From JBBQWR01 sp038210495 (GTDB lineage Bacteria > Planctomycetota > Planctomycetia > Pirellulales > DATAWG01), in contig JBBQWR010000081.1 of NCBI GenBank assembly GCA_038210495.1, forward strand, positions 1-10,572: a stretch of 10,572 nucleotides of DNA, given 5' to 3'. Numbering within the stretch: the stretch's first letter is position 1; each line of letters starts with the position of its first letter. A model generated the notes under the pieces. The model worked only from the letters and a program-made list of their open reading frames with translations, did no database searches and had not been told where the DNA came from. Positions 1 through 6,531 of the stretch are shown piece by piece. Position numbers and translations under genes: made by a program.

Positions 1-57
1 TTCGTTCGTAGCGATCCAGGCCGCCTGCTGTTCCGATTTGCGTTTACCCAGCGCCAT
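1..57 (-). CDS. Transposase, N-terminal 19 codons (partial)
   Basis: Reading the minus strand from an ATG at 57 gives MALGKRKSEQQAAWIATNE, open to the window edge. From memory this start is typical of a transposase family common in planctomycetes and other environmental bacteria, usually assigned to the IS1182 group with a DDE-type catalytic domain; that domain would lie outside the window. An AAGGA-like ribosome-binding site sits about nine bases before the ATG, which supports the start. The reading frame shows no damage in the visible part, but whether the element is intact cannot be judged. It is read in the same direction as the operon at 438-4349. Confidence 0.65.
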   Translation of the reverse strand, partial: MALGKRKSEQQAAWIATNE

Positions 58-123
58 GCGTGTGCATCCTTGCCAGTGGGAAGAGAAACCCGCCCGTAGT
101 GTACCACAGTGGTCAAGGGGAGA

Positions 124-140
124 TTTTCAACAGGCTGCTA
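124..140 (-). repeat. Probable terminal inverted repeat of the insertion sequence
   Basis: On the minus strand the segment reads TAGCAGCCTGTTGAAAA. Ends of the form GGCTGTTGAAAA or CCTGTTGAAAA are common among IS1182-like elements, and its place about 70 bases upstream of the transposase start fits. The partner repeat is outside the window, so the assignment depends on family resemblance and position. Confidence 0.5.
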
Positions 141-437
141 AGATGCAGTGCAAGAGCGAGGTTCGTCGAATTTCCGGTGACCGGGATAAACCTGGACGAG
201 TCTAGCAAAGCTCCGAGCGGACTGATAGTCGCTGAACCTAACGGAATAATAAGGGGACGAGAGTGATAGTATTTCTCATCCTGGTCACTAACATCGCCGC
301 TTTGCTCCGCCCTGGCTGACTTGTTGTGGCGCCTATAGGGCGAGCGGAAAATGTACGTGAACGGCAGATCGGCGGCTGATGGGTCTTGAATTCGCAGGGC
401 TGGATCCGCGGTTGGTTCAGAACTCCCTGGCCTTGGT
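141..437. other. Gene-free stretch between the IS edge and the operon end
   Basis: Open frames here are short and run into the insertion sequence or the end of the 811-codon gene. None has a ribosome-binding site or recognisable protein sequence. Downstream of the stop at 438 on the minus strand, the only stem seen is an imperfect one (GCTCGCCCT with AGGGCGGAGC) around 310-350, and it lacks a T-run. I do not call a terminator. The stretch may be non-coding or decayed operon sequence. Confidence 0.5.
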
Positions 438-2873
438 TTATGCCTTCTTCGGAGCGGCGGCTTTGAAGTAGGCTTCTTCGGCGGCCCTTTCTTCATCCGA
501 GGCCATTTCTTGGCTCTTTTTGAATTCTTCGAGCGAACGGATGCGGCGGTTTAGTTCGATTGCGAAGTCGCTGACCATCGCTCGGAAAGTGGCGATGCTG
601 GTTACTTGCGGGAAAATTTCTTGCATTTCCAGCGCGCCGACTTCGCCCTTGGCCTCCGGGGGAATCACGGCCGATTTGCGGAGCTTGAGGAGGACGCCGT
701 TGACTCGCTTTTGCAGTTGATCGAGCGGCGCGTTGTTCACGGCCGCGTAGGGCACGTGGATGGTGGGGTAGGTTTCTTGGGGATACTTCATGCTGAGCAG
801 GATGGCCGCGTCGAGCAGACGGAAGAAGTATTTCGAGGCGTGAACGTAGCCCTCGCCCGTGGCTGTGTTTTTGGCTTGCGTCTTTTGGTCGGCGCCGTTC
901 GCGGACTGTTCGGCTTCGTCGACGACTCCGTCGAAGTGCTTCATCTCCTTGAACAGGTCGGCCACTTGCTCGTTGACCGATTGCATCAGGTCGGAGGCGG
1001 AGAGCTTGTCGAGCGCTTCTTGCCGGGCCTCGTCGGTTTTGGCTTGCAGGGCGCCGACCACGTGGTTGAGCGCGCCTTGGCTCATGATCGCTTCGTTGGC
1101 GAAGATGATATTGGTGAACATGTCTTTCTTGACCTTCACCTCCAGAGCGTTGAGCTTTGTCTTCGCCCAGGCGTCGTGCTCTTGGCCGGGGTGGGCCGTT
1201 TCGCACGGCTCGTCCGGATGGTCCTTGGCCGGGCCCTTGCCTTGCTTCAGCGCGCGGATCGTTTCTTGATCGTCGCGAAGGGAGCCCATTTTTTCCAGAT
1301 AAAGAGCGTCGGTCACATCCATCGATTCGTCGGGGAACGCCTCCTCGAAGAGGTCGAGAATCCGCGGCAACAGCCGCTGCGACAGGACCATGGCCTCCTT
1401 GCCGGGCTCGCCCTGAGCCTTGTCGAAATCGTCGAGATACTGCTTCAACTGGACGACGTGCTTGTCGGCCGACTTGCCATCGAGCTGGACCTGGGCACGA
1501 ATTTTGGCGACCTTTTCGACCGACGTCAGCAGATAAATGTCCTCGCCTTCCTCGTATTGGTTCTCGATCCGATCCTTGGTCGTTTGGTCGGGCGCCTTGT
1601 CGAGCAGGTCCTGCAGCATTTCGTTGAATTTGTCCTCGTCCAGAAAGCGGCGCTGCTTGAGGAGCGTTGCGACGTCCTGGTCGATCGTGCTGAGCTTGAG
1701 CGATTCGGCTTGGTCGGGCTCGTCGATGCCTTCGTCCTTCAGTTCATCGACGTTGTAGCCGGGCTTGAACGAATCGCCGCGGAGAGCCCGGTAGTCGCGG
1801 GGATAGATATTGACGTCGAACACGCGTCCGGGGGGCTTTTTGAAGCGTTTTTTGATCGCTTGATTGAATTCCTGTGCCGCCTTCACGTCGTTTCCGGAGC
1901 CGGGCGTGGCGAAGGCGATGTCGATGTCGGACTCGATGTCTTCGCTGCCCGAGGCGCTGGCGATGAGTGTCGGATACTTCTTGCGGAGCTTGTCGATCTC
2001 GTCGTTGACGACCTTGCCGCGATACTGCACGAGCTTCCACATGTCGTCGTCGGTGAACGGGCGATCCTGTCCGCCGAGCTTGATCTTCTTTTGCTTGCGA
2101 CACTTCTTGAGGGCGAACCAATCGTAAGCGACGAACGTATCCTCGCAGTTTTTGGCAGTCCAGGGGCTGCCCTGTTCCTCGGCGAACGACTTGCGGGCAT
2201 TCTCGCCGGCGTCGATGCCCAGGTCTTCGGCCTGCGCGGTGTTGTCGAAGATGGCCGCGGCGATGGCCCGCAGCGCTTGCGGATCTCCCTTCGCGCCATC
2301 GAGCTTTCCTTTGAGCAGGTCGAGATCTTTCGCGTTGTCCTCGCGTGCTTTCTTGAGCGCGGGGGTGATCTGGGTGTCGATCTTGCGGACCAAATCGTTA
2401 ATTCCCCGGGTCGCGCCGGAGAGATCGTCCTTCTTGGCGAGTTCGAGCACGCTTTTCCATGCGGCCTCGACCTCCTTGCCGTATTCCTTGTCGGTATCAG
2501 GATTTGTTTTCTTGATCTTCGAGGCGGCCTTGACCTTGGGCTCGTGGGCTAATTTCGCCGTGAGGAATGGCTTGCGCTTGATGACCAGCTGCGCCTTGCG
2601 ATGGGCGCTGTCGAGCAGCTCGGCGGCGGCATCCCAGTCTTCGTCGTCAGCTTCTCGCTCGGCGTTGGCAAACGTCACCCCGATGTCGGCGCCGCCGATC
2701 TCCGGGCTTTCGGCGGAGGCACTGTTGATGGTGGCGAGGAACTTTGCTTTTTGTTGGCGATAGTGAATGGCGCCCATGTCCTCCATTTCAATTTCTCGGT
2801 CGTCGGCTAGAGGGCCGTCCCGGCCGCCCAGAGCTTCGTTGCAGTATTCGATGATGTCGGCGATGATTCCCAT
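438..2873 (-). CDS. Large helical protein with a nucleotidyltransferase-like domain (effector-like, uncharacterised)
   Basis: This 811-residue protein has no signal peptide or membrane segment and is very rich in charged residues and predicted helix. Near the middle it carries a Pol-beta-type nucleotidyltransferase signature: G309-S310, then D316-I-D318, and a third acidic residue D353 in FDVNIYP. These match the metal-binding pattern hGS...DxD...D, although the GS-to-DxD gap is shorter than in classical MNT or kanamycin enzymes. The flanking segments (SDIDIAFATPG; DVATLLKQRRFLDEDKF) recall, from memory, giant proteins of polymorphic-toxin and eCIS-associated loci. Residues 60-100 and 130-166 contain helical units like the repeats of the upstream gene (compare DWDAAAELLDSA with DFAKATQMLDQL). 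No HExxH peptidase motif typical of DUF4157 proteins is seen. The ATG at 2873 follows GGAG by nine bases. The gene starts 60 bases after the upstream stop, so the two are probably co-transcribed. Substrate and role are unknown. Confidence 0.85.
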   Translation of the reverse strand: MGIIADIIEYCNEALGGRDGPLADDREIEMEDMGAIHYRQQKAKFLATINSASAESPEIGGADIGVTFANAEREADDEDWDAAAELLDSAHRKAQLVIKRKPFLTAKLAHEPKVKAASKIKKTNPDTDKEYGKEVEAAWKSVLELAKKDDLSGATRGINDLVRKIDTQITPALKKAREDNAKDLDLLKGKLDGAKGDPQALRAIAAAIFDNTAQAEDLGIDAGENARKSFAEEQGSPWTAKNCEDTFVAYDWFALKKCRKQKKIKLGGQDRPFTDDDMWKLVQYRGKVVNDEIDKLRKKYPTLIASASGSEDIESDIDIAFATPGSGNDVKAAQEFNQAIKKRFKKPPGRVFDVNIYPRDYRALRGDSFKPGYNVDELKDEGIDEPDQAESLKLSTIDQDVATLLKQRRFLDEDKFNEMLQDLLDKAPDQTTKDRIENQYEEGEDIYLLTSVEKVAKIRAQVQLDGKSADKHVVQLKQYLDDFDKAQGEPGKEAMVLSQRLLPRILDLFEEAFPDESMDVTDALYLEKMGSLRDDQETIRALKQGKGPAKDHPDEPCETAHPGQEHDAWAKTKLNALEVKVKKDMFTNIIFANEAIMSQGALNHVVGALQAKTDEARQEALDKLSASDLMQSVNEQVADLFKEMKHFDGVVDEAEQSANGADQKTQAKNTATGEGYVHASKYFFRLLDAAILLSMKYPQETYPTIHVPYAAVNNAPLDQLQKRVNGVLLKLRKSAVIPPEAKGEVGALEMQEIFPQVTSIATFRAMVSDFAIELNRRIRSLEEFKKSQEMASDEERAAEEAYFKAAAPKKA

Positions 2874-2933
2874 CGTGTCTTTCTCCAGGAATTCCCGCGG
2901 CGCCGGCGGGGGCGCAAGCGGGCGAGATCGAAT

Positions 2934-4349
2934 TTAGGTCGCGTGCTTTTTGAGTTCGGCGAGGACCGCGAGCAGAGGTTCGCGAATCTTGACGGTGAAA
3001 CCAAAGGGATTGGGTGTTTCCGCGTCGGTGAAGATATCGTCCGTCTGGACGTAGCGCACGAGCTCATCCACTTGCCGCGCGGTGGCGGGGCGCGGGGTCA
3101 GGTTCTTCTTGATAACGGCTTCGAGCAGGGCGACGCCGGCGCCGGCTTGCGGGTGACCGGAGGTCTTGAATGCGGCCACGAGCTTCGTCAGTTGGCCGAC
3201 GGCGTCTGAGCGGGCTGCGGTCCAGGCCGCGAGCGCGGCGGTCATTTCGGGGCTGTCCGGTTTGGATGCGGCGCCGTCTTTCTGAACCGACGCGCCGTCT
3301 TTCTGAGACGCAGCGCCGGTTTCCGCGTTCTTGACCAGTGGTGTCAGCTCGTCGAGCAGCTTAGTCGCCGCGGCGAAATCCTTGGTCTTCAGCTGGTTGC
3401 CGACCGCGACGAATAACGTTCGCACGCGGTCTTTGTTCGGCCCGGCGAGAGCGGCCTTGATTTCGGCGGTCATGCCGTTGAGCCGCTTCGTCACTGCGTC
3501 GGCGGTAGGCTGGGCCAACGCGGCGGCGGCGGGCGGGGCCGATGCGGCGGATTTGGGCGACGCGGCGGCGTCCGGTTTCTTCACCAGTGGTGTGAGTTGG
3601 TCCAGCAGTTCGCTTGCCTTGGCGAAGTCATTGCTTTTTAGCTGCTGTCTGATTGTGGCGAACAGCGACTTAACCTGGGCGTCGTTCGGACCGCCCATGG
3701 CGTCCGTAATCTGCGGGGTTAGGGCGTGAAAGCGTTTTATGATCGCCGCGCCATCGGGCTGCGCAGCGGCTTTCGCCGGCTGCTTCACTAAGGGCGCCAG
3801 TTGGTCGAGCATCTGGGTCGCCTTGGCGAAGTCTTTGCTTTGCAGTTGCTGTCTGATTGCGGCGAACAGCGCCTTCACCTGCGCGTCGTTGGGGCCGCCC
3901 ATCGCAGCCGTGATGTCCGCCGTCATCGCGTGGAATCGCTTCGTCACTGCGGCGCCGTCCGGCTGGGCCGCAGCGGTGGACGGGGCAGGCGAATCCCCTT
4001 CGTCGGCGAGCAGTTCCGGGACGGCGCTGACGCGGAACTCGGCTTTAAGGGCCAGTCCGGCATCGCGTTTGGCGATTGTTTTGACAGCTTGGGCGGCCGT
4101 GGCGGCGGCCGGTTTGGCCGTTTCGAAGACGTACGTCCCCTCTTCGTACGAGCAAAAGCCCTTGAGGACAGCGGAGCCGCCACTCTGCTTTTTGGCGTCG
4201 GCGATATCGGCCGGCGGCACTTTCGTCTTGGAGACGATTAGGGCGCCGTCGTTGCTCCCTTTCAGAACAAGGGCAAAATACGCCCGCTTCGACTTGGCCG
4301 CCTTCAATCCCGCAAGCAGCTGCGTGTCCATCTCGGCCGCTTTTGCCAT
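2934..4349 (-). CDS. Protein with three 63-residue helical repeats (uncharacterised, operon partner of the nucleotidyltransferase-like protein)
   Basis: A 471-residue soluble protein with no signal peptide. Residues 1-105 form a mixed alpha/beta domain beginning MAKAAEMDTQ, with the stretches YFALVLKGSNDGALIVSK and KRDAGLALKAEFRV. Residues 127-189, 195-257 and 278-340 are three copies of a 63-residue unit ending in PLVK. They are joined by Ala/Pro-rich linkers, the last enriched in QKDGA. Residues from about 364 to the end form another helical domain containing TPRPATARQVDELVRYVQTD and ETPNPFG. I remember similar N- and C-terminal segments in uncharacterised proteins near eCIS or polymorphic-toxin genes, but the function is unknown. 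I chose the ATG at 4349 because GGGAAGGA lies seven bases upstream; an in-frame TTG at 4373 would add eight residues and has no better site. It is the first gene of the operon, and a scaffold or adaptor role is a guess. Confidence 0.85.
   Translation of the reverse strand: MAKAAEMDTQLLAGLKAAKSKRAYFALVLKGSNDGALIVSKTKVPPADIADAKKQSGGSAVLKGFCSYEEGTYVFETAKPAAATAAQAVKTIAKRDAGLALKAEFRVSAVPELLADEGDSPAPSTAAAQPDGAAVTKRFHAMTADITAAMGGPNDAQVKALFAAIRQQLQSKDFAKATQMLDQLAPLVKQPAKAAAQPDGAAIIKRFHALTPQITDAMGGPNDAQVKSLFATIRQQLKSNDFAKASELLDQLTPLVKKPDAAASPKSAASAPPAAAALAQPTADAVTKRLNGMTAEIKAALAGPNKDRVRTLFVAVGNQLKTKDFAAATKLLDELTPLVKNAETGAASQKDGASVQKDGAASKPDSPEMTAALAAWTAARSDAVGQLTKLVAAFKTSGHPQAGAGVALLEAVIKKNLTPRPATARQVDELVRYVQTDDIFTDAETPNPFGFTVKIREPLLAVLAELKKHAT
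3330..3971 (-). repeat. Three tandem 63-codon units inside the repeat protein gene
   Basis: Unit 1 is 3783-3971, unit 2 is 3579-3767 and unit 3 is 3330-3518, each exactly 189 bases. The spacers are 15 and 60 bases. At protein level, units 1 and 2 share 49 of 63 residues and units 1 and 3 share 36 of 63. Conserved positions include AQP, KR, GPN, LF, QL, DFA, LD and PLVK. The order of divergence suggests that unit 3 split first and units 1 and 2 are the recent duplicates. Confidence 0.9.
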
Positions 4350-4356
4350 GATCGCA

Positions 4357-4364
4357 TCCTTCCC
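4357..4364 (-). promoter_or_regulatory. Ribosome-binding site that decides the start of the repeat protein
   Basis: The minus strand reads GGGAAGGA, seven bases before the ATG at 4349. This spacing favours that ATG over the in-frame TTG at 4373, which lies upstream of the site. Confidence 0.65.
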
Positions 4365-4493
4365 ATGAGCCAAGAAACGTGACGGTCGCCGATTCGCGCC
4401 GCAGCCATGCCGCCGCGCCGCAAATTCAACCTGCGTCCGCCCGCGCGACGCAGCCGCCGGCCAGCCACTGGGACGCCTCGCGGCGGAGGCTAA

Positions 4494-4522
4494 ATCATCG
4501 GCATCGATTCAAAGCGTGTCAA
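4494..4522 (-). promoter_or_regulatory. Candidate sigma-70-type promoter of the two-gene operon
   Basis: The minus strand has a perfect TTGACA (4517-4522), a 17-base spacer and GATGAT (4494-4499), which matches TATAAT at four of six positions. It would give a leader of roughly 140 bases before the ATG at 4349. The boxes lie between inverted six-base arms, AATCAT and ATGATT, which could be a protein-binding site or chance. No regulator gene is adjacent. Confidence 0.4.
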
Positions 4523-4620
4523 TGATTCGGCGGACGAGATGTGCCTGAAAAAATCGGACTCGCCGAGCAACTCAATTCGGGGGCAGGGAGTCTCGCGGCC
4601 GGCCAAGATGGCGGCTTAGG

Positions 4621-6159
4621 TTAGCTGTCCCTACTTCCCTCTGCTAATCGCCGCTCGCTCCAGCGTGCGAACACCGACAGCGGATAGCTCATTAGCAGAT
4701 AGAGCACGCTGGTGATGATTGCCAGCTCCAGAAATTGGCCGGTGCTTTGGGCGAGGATCGAGTATTGCTTCGTTAGTTCGATCACCGTGACGACGGAGCA
4801 GACGGAGGTGTCTTTGAAGAGGGCGATGAAATCGTTGGTCACGGGTGGAATCACGATGCGGAAGGCTTGCGGGAGGATGATCCGCCAGATGGCTTGAAGC
4901 GGGCTCATGCCGAGCGAGAGGGCGGCTTCCATTTGGCCGCGGGGAATCGCTTGCAGGCCGGCCCGATAGATTTCGGCTTCATAGGCGCTGTAGTTGATCG
5001 CCAGGCCGGCGATCGCGGCGACCAGCGGATTGACCGAGATACCAAGATTCAGCATCGCGAAGAATTTGGGGAGCAGGAAGAAGATCGCGTAGAGTTGGAG
5101 CATCAGCGGCGTGCCGCGGAGGAACTCGACGTAGAGAGCCAGTAGCTTGGCCAGTGGCCATGGCCCGTACATCCGGCCGATGGCGACCAGGATGCCGATC
5201 GCGACGGCCAGCGGCATCGAGGCGAACGACAAGACGACCGTCATCGCGGCGGCCTTAAGCAGAATTGGCAGGCTGTCGGAAAGCACATCCCAGGGGGAAG
5301 GATAGGTCGTGACCGGCGGCGCCGCTTGGGTGTCGGCCAGGGCCAGCATTTGCGATTTGCCGGAGAGGTCCCAGCGGTCGTACAGTTTTTTGAGCCGGCC
5401 GTCGGCGATGAGTCTGCCGATCGCCGCGTCGATGGCCTCGTGCAGCCGGGGATTCGTTTTGGAAGCGAGTACGACATAATAGCCTTCGGCCACCAGCCGG
5501 CCGACGCGGCGCAAGTTGGGAAACTGATCGGCGTAGAAAATGGCGATCGGGTCGTCCTGTAGCGTCATGTCCATGCCGCCGTCGGAAACTTTGGTCATGG
5601 CGTCGGTCACGCCCTCAAACGACGAAACGGCGACATTCTTTTGCGTTTTCATGTACGTTTCGGCGGCCGATCCGCCGAGAACGGCTGCCGTCAGCTTGGG
5701 CCCGCCGGGCTGATCGAGCGTCGACCAATCGCGAATCGGGCTGTCGCGGCGGACCATGAGCTGTAGGCCGTACACATAGTAGGGGCGCGAGCAAAGGTAG
5801 CCGCGCTGACGGGCCGGCGTGAGCTCGTAGCCGTTGAGGACGATATCAATTGTGCCGTTGTCGACCAGCTCTGGAAGCTTGTCCCAGGGTCCCCGTTTAA
5901 GTTCGGCCTTGAGGTGCAACTCGGCGGCGAGCATGTCGGCTAATTCGACTTCAAAACCTTTGGCAATGCTGGGGTCTTTTTCGTCGGGATAGACATAGGG
6001 TCCGCCGCCGGCGTCGTCGGCGCCCCAGCGGAGAACGCCGCGGCGCTGGAGATCGTCAAACTCGTCGGCATGGGCTGGGGCCGTGCGGCCAATGGCGAGG
6101 GCTGCGATGGCGCAGACAACGAAGACTTGGCGACGTCGGACGGCGAGTCGTGGCGCCAC
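4621..6159 (-). CDS. Amino-acid ABC transporter, substrate-binding protein fused to permease
   Basis: The protein (512 residues from the GTG at 6159) should import a polar amino acid, as fused GlnP-type transporters do. Residues 1-31 are a signal peptide with a basic start and probable cleavage after AHA. Residues about 32-267 are a family 3 solute-binding domain. They keep the TPAR arginine (R117), which in this family binds the ligand carboxylate, and an acidic residue in LQDD (201-202), which binds the amino group. Residues about 296-498 are a HisM/GlnP-type permease with several membrane spans, the FLRGTPLMLQL segment and an EAA loop (EAALSLGMSPLQAIWRIILP, 411-430) that docks the ATPase. 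No ATPase gene lies beside it, so the partner must be encoded elsewhere. The frame stays open upstream to a TTG at 6285, through the dispersed repeat, and neither start has a convincing ribosome-binding site. I prefer GTG because it places the signal peptide at the N-terminus. The exact substrate is not readable. Confidence 0.88.
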   Translation of the reverse strand: MAPRLAVRRRQVFVVCAIAALAIGRTAPAHADEFDDLQRRGVLRWGADDAGGGPYVYPDEKDPSIAKGFEVELADMLAAELHLKAELKRGPWDKLPELVDNGTIDIVLNGYELTPARQRGYLCSRPYYVYGLQLMVRRDSPIRDWSTLDQPGGPKLTAAVLGGSAAETYMKTQKNVAVSSFEGVTDAMTKVSDGGMDMTLQDDPIAIFYADQFPNLRRVGRLVAEGYYVVLASKTNPRLHEAIDAAIGRLIADGRLKKLYDRWDLSGKSQMLALADTQAAPPVTTYPSPWDVLSDSLPILLKAAAMTVVLSFASMPLAVAIGILVAIGRMYGPWPLAKLLALYVEFLRGTPLMLQLYAIFFLLPKFFAMLNLGISVNPLVAAIAGLAINYSAYEAEIYRAGLQAIPRGQMEAALSLGMSPLQAIWRIILPQAFRIVIPPVTNDFIALFKDTSVCSVVTVIELTKQYSILAQSTGQFLELAIITSVLYLLMSYPLSVFARWSERRLAEGSRDS

Positions 6160-6230
6160 GGGCGCACAGGCGGGAAGCCCGTGCCATGGTTGACCAGCTA
6201 CGCAGGCTCGAAGCCTACGCCACGGTGGAT
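6155..6230. repeat. Dispersed palindromic repeat of planctomycete type
   Basis: The segment contains two neighbouring dyads. One is CGCAGGCTCGAAGCCTACG (6201-6219), an eight-pair stem including one wobble with a three-base loop. The other is CACAGGCGGGAAGCCCGTG (6165-6183), with a CGGG/CCCG core. Read on the minus strand it gives GTAGGCTTCGAGCCTGCG, then CCATGGCACGGGCTTCCCGCC, a pattern I remember as an intergenic repeat present in many copies in planctomycete genomes. Only one copy is in this window. Its boundaries are estimated. It overlaps the 5' end of the transporter gene. Confidence 0.55.
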
Positions 6231-6531
6231 TTCTTTTCGCGGCGACCGGCGCGGGCGACGGCGGAGTGACGTATAGTGGCGGCAAGGTCGGGATAGTTCT
6301 CGCTGAAGGGTGAATTGCGGACGGGACTAAAACGCGGCCGTAAACGTCCCAGTGGGCGGCGTTGTCCGTATTTGTGCATTTTCGGCGGACCTGTCAAGCA
6401 GCCACGTCACTGCGGGAACTTTTTTCGGCCGCCTGGCGTCCTAGGTGCATCCTGAATTGCGATTCTAGGGCGCCGCCGGATTCGCGATTAACCCCAACTT
6501 TTCCCTTTCCCTCGCACATCCCCGACGATCT
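6231..6531. other. Divergent intergenic region between the transporter and macroglobulin genes
   Basis: On the minus strand a TTGACA lies at 6392-6397, but no good -10 box follows at 16-18 bases (best CAAATA), so a transporter promoter here is tentative. On the plus strand I see no convincing promoter. The 40 bases before the ATG at 6532 are pyrimidine-rich and have no Shine-Dalgarno sequence. A T-run at 6419-6425 has only a four-base stem before it and is not called a terminator. Short open frames here lack support as genes. Confidence 0.4.

Larger units (their letters stand above)
1..140 (-). mobile_element. Edge of an insertion sequence (partial, cut by the window start)
   Basis: The segment holds the first codons of a transposase on the minus strand and, upstream of them, a sequence that looks like a terminal inverted repeat (124-140). 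The outer boundary at about 140 is inferred from that repeat. The other end lies outside the window, so no target-site duplication can be checked. The family is probably IS1182-like, judged from remembered transposase N-termini and the TGTTGAAAA-type end, not from a search. Confidence 0.6.
4350..4620. other. Intergenic region between the transporter and the operon
   Basis: It holds the candidate promoter and ribosome-binding site listed separately. On the minus strand, downstream of the transporter stop, a five-base stem (GACTC with GAGTC, 4588-4592 and 4557-4561) precedes a run of six T (4548-4553). It could be a weak terminator for the transporter, but the 26-base loop makes this doubtful. 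No small gene is apparent. Confidence 0.35.

Noticed and set aside
60..266. A 68-codon plus-strand frame
   Set aside because: It spans the IS terminal repeat and has no ribosome-binding site or homology that I recognise.
113..496. A 127-codon minus-strand frame downstream of and overlapping the 811-codon gene
   Set aside because: It overlaps the end of the real gene, crosses the insertion-sequence boundary and has no recognisable protein features.
606..2552. A 648-codon open frame on the plus strand
   Set aside because: It is antisense to the 811-codon gene. Its Leu/Val/Arg-rich product has no recognisable domain, as expected of the complement of charged helical codons in GC-rich DNA.
6395..6425. 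Possible terminator with a T-run in the divergent intergenic region
   Set aside because: The only stem before the T-run is four bases (GCAG/CTGC), and no gene reads into it on the plus strand.
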